From assembly GCA_900549645.1 (NCBI GenBank), contig URPD01000005.1, positions 1-59,636 of the forward strand: a stretch of DNA of 59,636 nt, in the 5' to 3' direction. This stretch comes from an uncultured Eubacteriales bacterium (GTDB lineage Bacteria > Bacillota > Clostridia > Oscillospirales > Oscillospiraceae). Below the pieces are notes generated by a model. That model made no database searches. It was given only the letters and a program-made list of their open reading frames with translations, and had not been told where the DNA came from. A program made the translations under genes and the position numbers. Of the stretch, positions 28,658 to 37,900 are shown piece by piece (the stretch's first letter is position 1; every line of letters begins with the position of its first letter).

Positions 28658-29005
28658 ATGAAAGACGATAACTGCCTTTTCTGCCGGATCATTTCCGGCG
28701 AGATACCCAGCACCAAGGTGTATGAGGACGAGTATGTTTTCGCGTTCCGCGATATAAATCCGCAGGCTCCCGTACACATCCTTGTCGTGCCGAAGGCGCA
28801 CATCTGCTGCACCGCCGCGATAGACGGCAGCAACTCCGAATATGTTGCAAAGTGCTTTGAGGCGATAGCGAAGATCGCCAAGGCCGAGGGACTTGACAAC
28901 GGCTACCGCGTCGTCAATAACTGCGGCGAGGACGGCGGCCAGACCGTCATGCACCTGCATTTTCACATTCTCGGCGGCCTGAAGCTGTCCAAAAAAATAG
29001 TTTGA
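28658..29005 (+). CDS. HIT family protein (HinT-like)
   Basis: A 115-residue histidine-triad protein. The N-terminal CLFCRIISGEIPS is typical of HinT, with Cys7 and Cys10 in a possible zinc pair. The HIT motif HLHFHILGG is near residue 98 and supplies the catalytic His of nucleoside phosphoramidate hydrolases. Physiological substrates in bacteria are unclear. AAGGAG precedes the ATG and a strong terminator follows. Confidence 0.93.
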   Translation: MKDDNCLFCRIISGEIPSTKVYEDEYVFAFRDINPQAPVHILVVPKAHICCTAAIDGSNSEYVAKCFEAIAKIAKAEGLDNGYRVVNNCGEDGGQTVMHLHFHILGGLKLSKKIV

Positions 29006-29014
29006 TCCCATAAC

Positions 29015-29051
29015 GCCGCGCGGGCGATAAAGTTACCCGCGCGGCATTTTT
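29015..29051 (+). terminator. Terminator after the HIT gene
   Basis: GCCGCGCGGG (29015-29024) pairs with CCCGCGCGGC (29036-29045), followed by ATTTTT. It lies 18 bp before the comEC start. Confidence 0.85.
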
Positions 29052-29068
29052 AAAGGGCGTGTGAGCGT

Positions 29069-29793
29069 ATGCGGAGACTTGCGTTCGCGGCGGGAGGCTT
29101 CTCCGCCGCGATATTCATGGCAAACTACATACTTCCGGCACGGCTCCTGCCGTGGCTTGCGCTGCTGTGCGCAGCCGCGGCGCTGGGGCTTGGCTTCATG
29201 CGCCGTAAATGGCTCAGAGCCTTTGTGATAACCCTTGCGGCGCTCGCTGCCGGCTTTGTATGGTTCGGCGGCGCGTATCTCGCAAAAGCCCTGCCTGCAA
29301 AGGCGCTTGACGGCGAGACGGCGGAGCTTGAGGGCGTCGTGCTGACCTATCCCGCGGAGTATGACGGGTACTGCCGCTATGAAATGCGGCTCCGCCTGCC
29401 GGACGGCGGTGTCACGCGCGCAGTGGTGTATGACCGCAGCGGCGCGGTGATTGAGGCCGAACCGGGCTGGCGACTGCGTATCAGCGCGTATTGCCGCGCG
29501 GCGGATACACGGTACGGCGAGGATTACGACTACTATAATTCAACCGGCATCTTTCTTGTCGCAAGCGTCAAGGCACCGCCGGAAGTCATTTCCGCACAGC
29601 GCTCCGCGTGGTTGAGCTTTGGGCAGAATATCAACCGCAATGCGTGCGCCGAGATAGAGCGCATCTTCCCACGCGACACCGCGGCATTTATGAAATCGCT
29701 GCTGATCGGCAGCAGGGAAGAGCTGTATGAGGACGTGGGCGCGTACATGGCGATGGGGCGCGCGGGCATAACGCACATTGTCGCCATATCCGG
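29069..29793 (+). pseudogene. comEC: comEC, 5' part (interrupted)
   Basis: Codons 1-242 of the competence DNA channel ComEC. Three hydrophobic segments at the N-terminus are followed by the OB-like DUF4131 domain and the start of the competence domain, ending at His-Ile-Val-Ala-Ile-Ser-Gly, which in intact ComEC continues with Leu/Met-His. Here the frame runs on for 35 unrelated residues into the inserted element and stops at 29902. The missing 515 residues are at 39164-40711. Joining 29793 to 39163 restores the frame exactly. As it stands the cell should not make full ComEC, so natural transformation would be blocked. Confidence 0.93.
29792..29793 (+). other. attL crossover dinucleotide (GG)
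   Basis: The GG of ATATCCGG here and the GG of ACGGGTATG at 39161-39162 both occupy codon positions 1-2 of the split comEC glycine codon. A two-base GG core is what a large serine recombinase would leave. The exact phase (one base either way) is inferred from the reading frame. Confidence 0.75.
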
Positions 29794-29940
29794 CCTTCAG
29801 TATCTATTCTTCGGCCTTTACACAATCGCCAGAAAGCCCGTAAATTGGGCACTTTTTGGCACTCGACCTCGCGAATGTAGAGAAATATTGCGCTTCACCT
29901 GACTAAAGTTTTATTAGAAAATGCAGAAACGGCCTGTATT

Positions 29941-29989
29941 TTTACCCCTGGGGTAAACTTTTCGGGCTTTGCCAGAGGGTGGGGTAAAC
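29941..29989. repeat. TTTACCCC/GGGGTAAA repeats
   Basis: TTTACCCC-T-GGGGTAAA forms a perfect palindrome at 29941-29957. The word GGGGTAAAC occurs at 29950-29958 and again at 29981-29989, 31 bp apart. It lies at the truncated end of the recA remnant and may be a protein-binding site or a rearrangement scar. Confidence 0.55.
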
Positions 29990-30187
29990 ATGGTAAAGGG
30001 AACCGGTTGATAGTGCCTCGACGTTTACAGGAATATCTTCACCCAGACGCATGATGGTGCCCTTACCATAGTCGCGCTCGATACGCTTGAGCGCCTCTTC
30101 CAGGGCCTTCTTTTTATCTTCCGGCGTACCCTTTGCCGCAGAAATAGGGACAACCTTCGTGTTCTTCTTTTCTTTTGCAGCAGCCAT
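29942..30187 (-). pseudogene. recA: recA 5' remnant (about 62 native codons)
   Basis: The minus-strand frame begins AAAKEK and then runs KKKALEEALKRIERDYGKG and TIMRLGED, ending VEALSTGSL: an unmistakable RecA N-terminus up to just before the first part of the ATPase core. After Ser-Leu the sequence becomes unrelated (about 17 codons, stop at 29942) and the Walker A region is absent. A good GAGGAG lies 9 nt before the ATG at 30187, so the fragment may still be translated. It cannot be a working recombinase. The chromosomal recA must be elsewhere. Confidence 0.88.
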
Positions 30188-30278
30188 TTTCATCTTCTCC
30201 TCTTATGTGTATCAGGGCGGATTTCTCCTCTTACGGTTACAAGTCTACCACAAGAGGTGTCCAATAAAACTCCCAGTG

Positions 30279-30560
30279 CTATTTCCTTTCCACAAACCAT
30301 CGGCCGAGATTCCGGCCCGTCAGGTTGGCGCTGCGTTCAAAATACAGGTAGCTTTCCCGTCCTCCAATCATGATTGTATATCTGTCACCCTGACCGCCAG
30401 ACCGCATTGCCGCGGCTTGGCGGACTTTTAATACCTTGTCTATCGGATACCGCCTGCCGTCCTCCCACAGGATCTCAGTTGGGAGGATATTTCCTTCCGC
30501 GTCAAAGCTGGCCTTGACCGGGACATATACTTTCGGCAGCACTGTGCCGTCCTTATTCAT
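30279..30560 (-). CDS. Small conserved protein of SOS/umuC-linked modules
   Basis: A 93-residue protein that begins with Lys-Val-Tyr-Val-Pro-Val-Lys-Ala, continues with EILWEDGRRYPIDKVL near residue 30 and ends YLYFERS...RWFVERK. From memory, proteins of this type sit beside Y-family polymerase genes in integrative elements of Clostridia; no function is established. Its ATG overlaps the stop of the HTH gene by 4 bases (ATGA), so the two are translated together. Confidence 0.75.
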   Translation of the reverse strand: MNKDGTVLPKVYVPVKASFDAEGNILPTEILWEDGRRYPIDKVLKVRQAAAMRSGGQGDRYTIMIGGRESYLYFERSANLTGRNLGRWFVERK

Positions 30561-30772
30561 CGCATGTTCCTCCTCTCCGAGATTGCAAAGAAAGCGCTTA
30601 TGGGAATGTGCAGGCCATTGCAGATCCGTTCGATCGTATCAACATTCAGCTGGCCGTGCCGATCTTCCGCGTTCTTCAATGTGCTGTAATTCACCCGGCA
30701 AAGCTGCGCCAACTGAAACAGCGTCAAGTCACGCTCATCGGCTAAAACCTTCACTACCGCCATTGTATCCAA
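30557..30772 (-). CDS. XRE-family HTH regulator (Cro/C1 type)
   Basis: A 71-residue single-domain DNA-binding protein. The helix-turn-helix spans about residues 18-40 (LFQLAQLCRVNYSTLKNAED) followed by the short dimerisation helices ending ICNGLHIPISAFF. The TTG start at 30772 lies 10 nt after AAGGAGG; the later ATG at 30763 is too far from it. It is the likely Cro-like partner of the S24 repressor upstream. Confidence 0.85.
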   Translation of the reverse strand: MDTMAVVKVLADERDLTLFQLAQLCRVNYSTLKNAEDRHGQLNVDTIERICNGLHIPISAFFAISERRNMR

Positions 30773-30889
30773 TTCTCATGTACCTCCTTAACCGGCAAAA
30801 TGTAGATGCGCAGGGAAAAAGGGTATAACAATACCGACCCACCGATTGATAGGCCGGTGCATCATAAAAGATGTTCAATTGTTATGGGC

Positions 30890-31705
30890 TTACTTCAGGA
30901 CCCGTCCGAAAATCTTAAATGAGTTATAGGGATTGATCTCAATGGGATCGTACTTGTCGCTGTTGTATGAGATCAGAACGGGCTGCTGGTGAACAGTGCC
31001 ATAGCTGTCGCTGTACTCGTCCAAGAATGCTTCGTCGGGCTCCTGCTCGCCATAGACCTTGATATAGGCTTTGCCGTCATAGATGAAGATGCCCACTTCG
31101 CCTTCATTCAGGGTAGTGCACTTTTCAATCCAGACAGTCTGCCCGTCATGGAACACGGGCTCCATAGAGTCGCCGGAAACCCGGATGCCAAGATCGGCGC
31201 GGGGATGAACCTGATCCTCGGGGAAGCTGACCATTTCATAGTGCTCACTATCATCTAGCAGGTTACCATTACCGGCTGCGGCGGGCATATCGGCAATAGG
31301 CATGTCGATATAGCGAATAAGGCGGGAGACCTTTCTGACCGGCTTATAGTTGCCGCTGCTGATAAGATCATGCTTATACTGGTCTACTTTCAGGAGACCT
31401 TCTTCATTCAGTTCCGGCACGTAGTTTTTTCTATAAAAGGAAAGGTGTTCATCCATACCCAGCGCCGAGCATACCGCCAGGAACTGATAAGCATTGGGGA
31501 CCGTCTCGCCGGTTTCCCATTTGCTGATGGCTCCCTTGGTCAGCTCAACACCATGCTCCCGCAGCGATTCGGCAAAAGCAGTAAGGTTCCACCCGCGGGT
31601 TTTCCGCGCAGCGGCGATCTTAGTGCCGATCACGTTTTCAGAGCGTTCTGTGCCTGCATTGTACTTTGTTCCGATCGATACGACCTTTCCATCCTTCGCC
31701 TTCAT
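30890..31705 (-). CDS. S24/LexA-like phage-type repressor
   Basis: A 271-residue repressor with an N-terminal XRE HTH domain (about 26-85: GTKIAAARKTRGWN...KGAISKWETGETVP) and a C-terminal S24 peptidase domain. The catalytic pair is Ser180 (in SGDSMEP) and Lys216 (in GKAYIK). A candidate self-cleavage site Ala144-Gly145 lies in MPAAAGNG. RecA-stimulated autocleavage would induce the element after DNA damage, as in lambda CI. The start at 31705 is chosen because an earlier one at 31813 falls inside the promoter. Confidence 0.93.
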   Translation of the reverse strand: MKAKDGKVVSIGTKYNAGTERSENVIGTKIAAARKTRGWNLTAFAESLREHGVELTKGAISKWETGETVPNAYQFLAVCSALGMDEHLSFYRKNYVPELNEEGLLKVDQYKHDLISSGNYKPVRKVSRLIRYIDMPIADMPAAAGNGNLLDDSEHYEMVSFPEDQVHPRADLGIRVSGDSMEPVFHDGQTVWIEKCTTLNEGEVGIFIYDGKAYIKVYGEQEPDEAFLDEYSDSYGTVHQQPVLISYNSDKYDPIEINPYNSFKIFGRVLK

Positions 31706-31784
31706 GAGGATACCATCCTTTCGCTTGTCATTTGTATCTGTCCTCTGGCGTGATTGTTCTCGTGAGTTTTCCTCTGTGTCTCGA

Positions 31785-31813
31785 ATTATATATCGGGAAA
31801 ATACATCTGTCAA
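31785..31813 (-). promoter_or_regulatory. Promoter for the S24 repressor
   Basis: Minus strand TTGACA (31813-31808), 17 bp, TATAAT (31790-31785): full consensus, giving a leader of about 75 nt before the ATG at 31705. Confidence 0.85.
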
Positions 31814-31832
31814 GAGAAAAATATAGTTTCAC

Positions 31833-31859
31833 TCTACAAATGAAAACTTGACGTGTAGA
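31833..31859. promoter_or_regulatory. Candidate repressor operator
   Basis: TCTACA (31833-31838) and TGTAGA (31854-31859) form an inverted repeat with a 15-bp centre that covers the -35 box of the rightward promoter. Position and symmetry suit binding by the S24 repressor. Confidence 0.5.
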
Positions 31860-31877
31860 ATTACGAGATGCTATTAT
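31848..31877 (+). promoter_or_regulatory. Promoter toward umuC remnant and recombinases
   Basis: TTGACG (31848-31853), 18 bp, TATTAT (31872-31877), 41 bp before the ATG at 31918. It diverges from the repressor promoter. Confidence 0.7.
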
Positions 31878-31917
31878 GTGGGCCACATAGGGAAACTAGA
31901 TACCCGGAGGTGGTTCG

Positions 31918-32105
31918 ATGAACAGCAGAGCAATCTTGCATAGCGACCTGAACAGCTTTTATGCGTCGGTTGAAATGATGCTGGACCCGCGGCTGAAGGG
32001 AAAGGCCGTGGCCGTGTGCGGAGCAACTGAGGACCGGCACGGGATCGTGCTGGCCAAGTCTGAGCTGGCCAAGAAGGCCGGTGTGAAGACCGGCATGGTC
32101 AACTG
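31918..32105 (+). pseudogene. umuC/dinB-like Y-family DNA polymerase, 5' remnant
   Basis: The first 62 or so codons of a Y-family translesion polymerase: ILHSDLNSFYASVEMMLDP contains the first catalytic Asp and the steric gate Tyr region, and KGKAVAVCG follows. The frame then hits the junction with the decapitated recombinase near 32106 and stops at 32112. The palm, thumb and little-finger domains (about 350 residues) are missing. GGAGGTGG precedes the ATG, so a short peptide is probably still made. Confidence 0.88.
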
Positions 32106-33448
32106 GGTATGAGTTTGCGGGTATTTACCACGATTTTGGTATCTCTGGGTTCAAAGAGAATCGACCGGGTTTTCAAAAAATGCTGCAGGCCGCCAGAGAT
32201 CATGAGATCGATCTCATCATAACAAAGTCTGTTTCGAGATTCTGCAGAAACACCGACACCCTCCTGAAAGCCGTTCGAGAGCTCAAGGATCTGGGTGTCG
32301 GTGTCATTTTTGAGTTGCAGCATATCAATACACTTGCCACATCCGGTGAAATCCTTCTCACGGTGCTGGCCGCGTTTGCGCAGGCAGAGAGCGAGAACTA
32401 CAGCGCATTGGGAAAAATGGTCTACACCCGGAAGTACGAAGCCGGGATTCCGGTGCAGTACTTGGAGCGGTCCTTTGGCTATGATCATGGACCGAGCGGG
32501 GAATTCCTCCATGATCCGGGAGAAGCGCCGTGGGTAAAGAAAATCTATGAGCTTTGCGCGGACGGATACAGGCCGGTGCAGATCGCCCGCCATCTCAATG
32601 AGCATGGTGTGCATACGAAAGCCGGATCGGTATTTACGTCCAGCACGGTGATCCGAATTCTGGAGAACGAGATCTATAAGGGCGACTACATCATGCACAA
32701 GTACTACGTGAATGCCGAGCGTAAGGAAGTCAAGAACAGGGGAGAGGTGGATGCCTGGTACATCAAGGATGATCACCCTGCACTGGTGAGCAGAAAGCTG
32801 TGGGACCGAGCACAGGAGAGACTGTCGGAGATGCGGGAATACCTGGCGACAGGCTCTGTGGTCGGGTCGCTGGATGAAGAGACCTACCCTTACAAAAAGC
32901 AGCTTTTCTGCGCAGAATGCGGCTTCCCGCTGTATCGGCGAGTGTACTCTAATGGGAACAGGGTAAGCTGGATCTGCAGCGGAGAAATGCGATATCTGAA
33001 AAAGTTCTGTGCTGGCATCAGTGTGCCGGACAGCATCATCCGTGGTTGGGGTGAGCTGCCCGGCAATGTTTATATTCGGAGTGAAAAAGACCAGCTCGGC
33101 AGGACAACGTTCCGATACGTCCGGGAAAAGACCTGGGCACGGGATCACAAAAGGAAAGAGCCGGTGGTTTCCGCACCGGAGCTCACAACCGAAAACTACC
33201 CTTACAAGGAACATATTTTCTGCGCCGGGTGCGGTTCAAAGCTGACCAGAAGCATCGGGAAGCACGGCGACACGATATGGACCTGCAACGGCAGGAAGCA
33301 CAAGAGCAGGGCCTTCTGTGAGGGCATCCGCATCCCGGACGATGTGATCCGGGGTTGGGGAGAGATAAAACATGATATTTTCATCAGCAGAAAGGAAGAT
33401 AAACATGGCCAGAGAAGTTACAGTTATTCCCGCCAAAAAGACGCATAG
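32106..33448 (+). pseudogene. Large serine recombinase lacking its catalytic N-terminus
   Basis: In frame from about 32108 the sequence reads YEFAGIYHDFGISGFKENRP, then LIITKSVSRFCRNT, the second half of a resolvase domain; the part with the nucleophilic Ser (YCRVS) is absent, replaced by the umuC stub. The first internal ATG is 32180. Downstream are the recombinase domain (PVQIARHLNEHGVHTKAG) and two copies of a zinc-ribbon plus tail (CAEC near 32910 and CAGC near 33222). It overlaps the next recombinase by 44 bp. It cannot catalyse recombination alone but could still bind DNA. Confidence 0.88.
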
Positions 33449-34802
33449 GGCTTCTGGAAAAGCTCCAGCACAGAAAAGCAAAGTCCGCCTTGCAGCATAC
33501 TGCAGGGTGTCTACAGAGCAGGAAGAGCAGGAGAATTCCTTCCGGAATCAGGTGGATTACTACACCCGCTTCGTACAAACCCATCCTGAATATGAGCTCG
33601 TGGATATCTACGCGGACGAGGGGATAAGTGGCACAAATACAAAGAAGCGCGAGCATTTCAAGCGCATGATTGCAGACTGCGAAGCCCATAAGATCGATAT
33701 GGTCATCACAAAGTCGATCAGCAGGTTTGCCCGGAACACGCAGGATTGCCTTGAGAATTATCGAAAGCTGAAGAATCTCGGCATTACCGTGGTGTTTGAA
33801 AAGGAGAATATAAGCTCAGCAGATACAACCGGTGAGTTGCTTCTGACGATCCTATCCTCGCTGGCGCAGGATGAATCAAGAAATATCTCGGAAAATACCA
33901 AATGGGGCATCCGGAGCAAATTCCAGAAGGGAATTCCGCATATCAATACCTGCAAGTTCATGGGCTTCGATAAGGCTGAAGACGGCAGGCTGGTCGTAAA
34001 TGAGGAAGAAGCTAAGTTGGTTCGCAGGATTTATCGGGAGTTCCTTGAGGGCTTTACCTGCAGTGCCATAGCTGCTAGGCTCAATGCAGAAGGCATTCCA
34101 GGCGTCAGCGGAGAACCGAAATGGCTGCGGGTGACGATTGAGTCGATGCTCAAAAATGAGAAATACATGGGCGACAGCCTGCTGCAGAAAACTTACACGG
34201 CAGATTTCTTAACCAAGAAACAGGTCAAAAACGATGGCGAGGTCACTCAGTATTACGTTAAAGACAGCCATGCCGGTATTATTTCCCGAGAAGACTGGAA
34301 CGCTGTGCAGCAGGAGTTTGAACGGATTGAGCGGTTTATGAAGGACCATAACATGACGCGTTATGGTTACGGCGGTGAGATCCGGCCGTTTTCCTCGAAG
34401 ATTATCTGCGGGGAATGCGGCGGTGTTTATGGCAGGAAGGCCCATGCCGGTAGAGAAAAGGAGACCTATTGGCAATGCAACACGCGGTGCTACAACGGGC
34501 CAAAAGGCTGCCGGGGTGAGAATATCCGGGAAGGCGTAATCCACAAGGTGTTCGTCGAAGCCTGGAATACAGTAGTCGACAAGCAGGACTCAATTGAAAA
34601 ACGATGGGATGAGATGGAAAAGACAGGATCGGAGCTGGAAGCGCTTAGGGCGCAGCAAATGCGTGCCTTGGCGAAGAGCGGGTCTGTAGCGAACGTGATC
34701 CCGGAAATGGTGCAGTCAGTGCTGGAGAGTATTACTGTCAAAGGGAACGGAGAATTCTGTGTTCGTTTTTTGGACGGTACGACAGTTTCTATGAAATTCT
34801 GA
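33405..34802 (+). CDS. Large serine recombinase, intact
   Basis: A 465-residue site-specific recombinase. The catalytic Ser lies in YCRVSTEQEEQ near residue 35, with YADEGISGT near 72 and the Arg-rich SRFARNT near 110, all as in active members. The recombinase domain (about 190-290) and the zinc beta-ribbon with CGECGG near 335 and a later Cys pair follow, then a coiled C-terminus. AAAGGAAG precedes the ATG at 33405. It is the likely integrase/excisionase of the island. Excision normally also needs a directionality factor, which I do not recognise here. Confidence 0.93.
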   Translation: MAREVTVIPAKKTHRASGKAPAQKSKVRLAAYCRVSTEQEEQENSFRNQVDYYTRFVQTHPEYELVDIYADEGISGTNTKKREHFKRMIADCEAHKIDMVITKSISRFARNTQDCLENYRKLKNLGITVVFEKENISSADTTGELLLTILSSLAQDESRNISENTKWGIRSKFQKGIPHINTCKFMGFDKAEDGRLVVNEEEAKLVRRIYREFLEGFTCSAIAARLNAEGIPGVSGEPKWLRVTIESMLKNEKYMGDSLLQKTYTADFLTKKQVKNDGEVTQYYVKDSHAGIISREDWNAVQQEFERIERFMKDHNMTRYGYGGEIRPFSSKIICGECGGVYGRKAHAGREKETYWQCNTRCYNGPKGCRGENIREGVIHKVFVEAWNTVVDKQDSIEKRWDEMEKTGSELEALRAQQMRALAKSGSVANVIPEMVQSVLESITVKGNGEFCVRFLDGTTVSMKF

Positions 34803-34819
34803 ATATGCCTAGCCCTAAT

Positions 34820-34830
34820 TAAAATAGCGA
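34820..34830 (+). repeat. 11-bp direct repeat, left copy
   Basis: TAAAATAGCGA, identical to 39134-39144. The two copies bracket the helicase operon; the right copy is 16 bp from the attR crossover. Confidence 0.6.
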
Positions 34831-34846
34831 GAGAGGCGCTTTCTTG

Positions 34847-34875
34847 TTGAGAAGGAGTAAGATTTGTGCTATAAT
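34847..34875 (+). promoter_or_regulatory. Promoter of the helicase-nuclease operon
   Basis: TTGAGA (34847-34852), exactly 17 bp, TATAAT (34870-34875). It lies 60 bp before the ATG at 34935 and after the recombinase stop, so the operon has independent constitutive-type expression. Confidence 0.82.
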
Positions 34876-34934
34876 ATAAAAGTAAATTGGTGTAAAGTTT
34901 GCTCTGACATTACTTTAGTTGTGGAGGGATATAA

Positions 34935-37900
34935 ATGCCGCCTCTGTGTCCGAAATGCAATGCTCCCATGGAAAAAAGAATCGCATATAAGGGGACACCA
35001 CGCCAGCGGGAATTTTGGGGATGTTCTAATTTCCCATCATGTCGCGGAACACGAGATGCGGTTCCAGAGCAAGTTTTGCCAAACGCAGGTGTACAAGCCT
35101 CAGCCACAACCCAGAACACTTCGTTTCCTGCCAACTCAGCCCAGATCAATTCTGCCCAGGACTATTCAATTCCTGTGAAATATGAGGGCGAACCGTTCCA
35201 GGGCTTCGAGTTGATGGACACTTATGAGACTATAGCCTGTGACTCTTCCGTACTAAGCGCAATAAGGAATGAGAACATTGATGATTCCGTTGTGCACGAG
35301 TCGGCAAAATTCCGTGTTGACTACACAGAGTCCGACAATTTGTATTTGAGCCAAAAGCAGAGACAGATTACTGCTTTGGTTTTGAGAATGCTTTGTCGTG
35401 GCAGTATCACCTACAATACTCGCGCTGTAGAAAAAGCCCTAGAGCGATTGATACCGGGAAGCGTTGAGTATACAGACGATGATTTTTCAGATAGCCGACT
35501 CCTTACCGATATTCAGCCAAGTTATTCTTTTGATAGCAGCAGAGAGAAAACATTTGCAGAAAAGATACTGTCAAGTGTGCTTGGACAGCATTGGCCTCTA
35601 TTTACGAGTTCTCAGTTGCTTATCCAGACAATGGGAAAACTTGAAGCTGCAGATGGCAACTTCGCAGGTCAGCGTACAGACTTTGTCATTTCAAATGGGC
35701 GGAAGGAAATCGTAGTCGAGCTCGATGGTGAGGAGCATTATAACCACGCGGATAAAGATAAACAGAGAGATGCTTTCCTCCAGCGTAACGGCTACAAACT
35801 GTTCCGCTTTGATAATTCCGATGTTGATGATGACCCGGAATACATCATCGGGGAATTATCTACAGAATTATCAAAGATTAGACGACAAGGGAATCCTAAC
35901 AGTATTGCTCAGAGACGGATCGTTGCTGCGAAACTGATTCATCAGGTTCAAATCGCAATCACATCTGCTTTGAATCATTCAACTATTGCTCCCAAGAGCA
36001 AGGTTGGATTCGCTGCAACAATTGACGGGTTTTCCACAGAGAGCCTCAACAGCTTGTTTGACATTGCCCTAAAAGACCTTTCCGAGCTGTTTGATCATTT
36101 TTGCGATTTATATGAAGAAGAGCATTTTTTTGTTATTCGCCATAGTTCAAAGTCCCCGGATGGCATGATCTGCGTCGGCCGTCCAGAGTTTACTGCGCCT
36201 GCAACTATTTTAATAACTGATATCACGACCTCCCGCTCCATTGAGAACTCTATACCGCCATATAGTGATATTCAAATTGGAAGCGTGGAGGAGTCAACAC
36301 TGCTCTATTTTCTGGACTATGTTTTTCATTTCGATAGTTTTAGAGAAGGGCAATTAGCAGGAGTCGAACGTCTCCTATACAATCAGGATACCATTATACT
36401 GCTTCCCACAGGAAGCGGGAAATCTCTGATTTATCAGCTCGCTGCCCTGATGTGTCCTGGAAAAATCATAGTCATATCTCCGCTGGTTTCATTGATGAAT
36501 GACCAACTGGAGAACCTTTACTACAACGGGATTGATTGTGCCATTTCTATATCCCGAGATAACTATCGGGCAACTGCTGAACTCAATAATCCCGGAACAG
36601 TAATGATTTATATTTCCCCTGAAAGACTACAGATAAAGGGCTTCAGAGACAGCATAAATAACATGCAGTCCAGTAGTCGGGTGTTCGCCGTTGCTGTAGA
36701 CGAGGCGCACTGTGTTTCAGAATGGGGGCATGACTTCAGAACAGCATATCTTAATATTGGAAGAACCTCCAGAACAATCTTTAACAGAAGTGGTCTTACA
36801 CCGACAATCATCGCATTGACAGGAACAGCATCTACTTCTGTTCTAAAGGATGTGAAGCGTGAACTCGAGATTACAGACTATGATGCTATTATTACTCCTG
36901 AGACCTTCGACCGGAAAGAACTTCGATTTAAGGTAGTGCAATCTTCCAGTGATCGAAAAAAGCAGGAACTTGTTGAGCTGATCGACCGCGCTATTCCTGA
37001 TTATTTCGGCAAGAGTACAGCGAGCTTTTATAGATTGAGGAATGATAATACTAACTGCGGTATTGTATTCTGCCCTCATGTCAATGGCGATTATGGTGTT
37101 ACAAAAGTGCGCAGTTTCCTGAATGGCACTCCCATGCTGACAGACATCTATTCAGGCAGTCAGCCGAAAGGCGCCTCCGGGAATTGGGAAGAAGTAAAAC
37201 GACGCGCTGCATCAGAGTTTAAAAGCAACAAAGTCAACACCCTCGTTTCTACAAAAGCATTTGGGATGGGCATAGACAAGCCAAATGTTCGTTTTACAAT
37301 CCACTATGGCGTGCCCTCTTCTATTGAATCATTTTATCAGGAAGCGGGGCGTGCCGGGCGTGATGGCAATCCATCCCTTTGTGCGCTTATTCTTTCAGAT
37401 GAGAACAAGCAGATAGATGATTTCATGCTGAATCCGACGACTCCACTTGAAGAGGTTCAGGAGATTGTGGATCAGCAGAAAATCGGCCAAAAAGATGATA
37501 TTTCTAGAATGATGTGGTTCCATGTCAATTCTTTTAAGGGTATTGACTTTGAAACAAAACAAGTTGATCAGGTAATTAGCAAGATATTCGTCGGTGACAA
37601 ATTATCATCTGATACGGTTATCATCACATGCGGTAGAGATAGTGATGAAAACTCTATGGGCAATGTTCAAAAGGCATTGCAGCGGTTGCTTGTTCTAGGT
37701 GTCATCAGTGACTACACAGTTGACTACTCAGCAAGAGAAATTCACGTCAAACCTGGTAGTATAGAAGCTTTTGACATTCAGGCAAAATATGCACTCTACG
37801 TTAAGGGGTACAACGAAGGACGCATTTCGATGGAGCTTGGTAAGCTGAACCGGGTTCCCGAAACGCCCAAACGCAGGTATGTACTTAACGCTGCAAGAGT

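Noticed and set aside
29794..29902. The 35 codons that extend the 5' comEC fragment were considered as part of a natural short ComEC variant.
   Set aside because: They match no ComEC sequence, and exact frame restoration at 39163 shows that they are island DNA.
32106..33448. Considered whether the first recombinase is active from an internal start.
   Set aside because: The part with the nucleophilic Ser and first conserved Arg is absent upstream of any start, so it cannot cut DNA.
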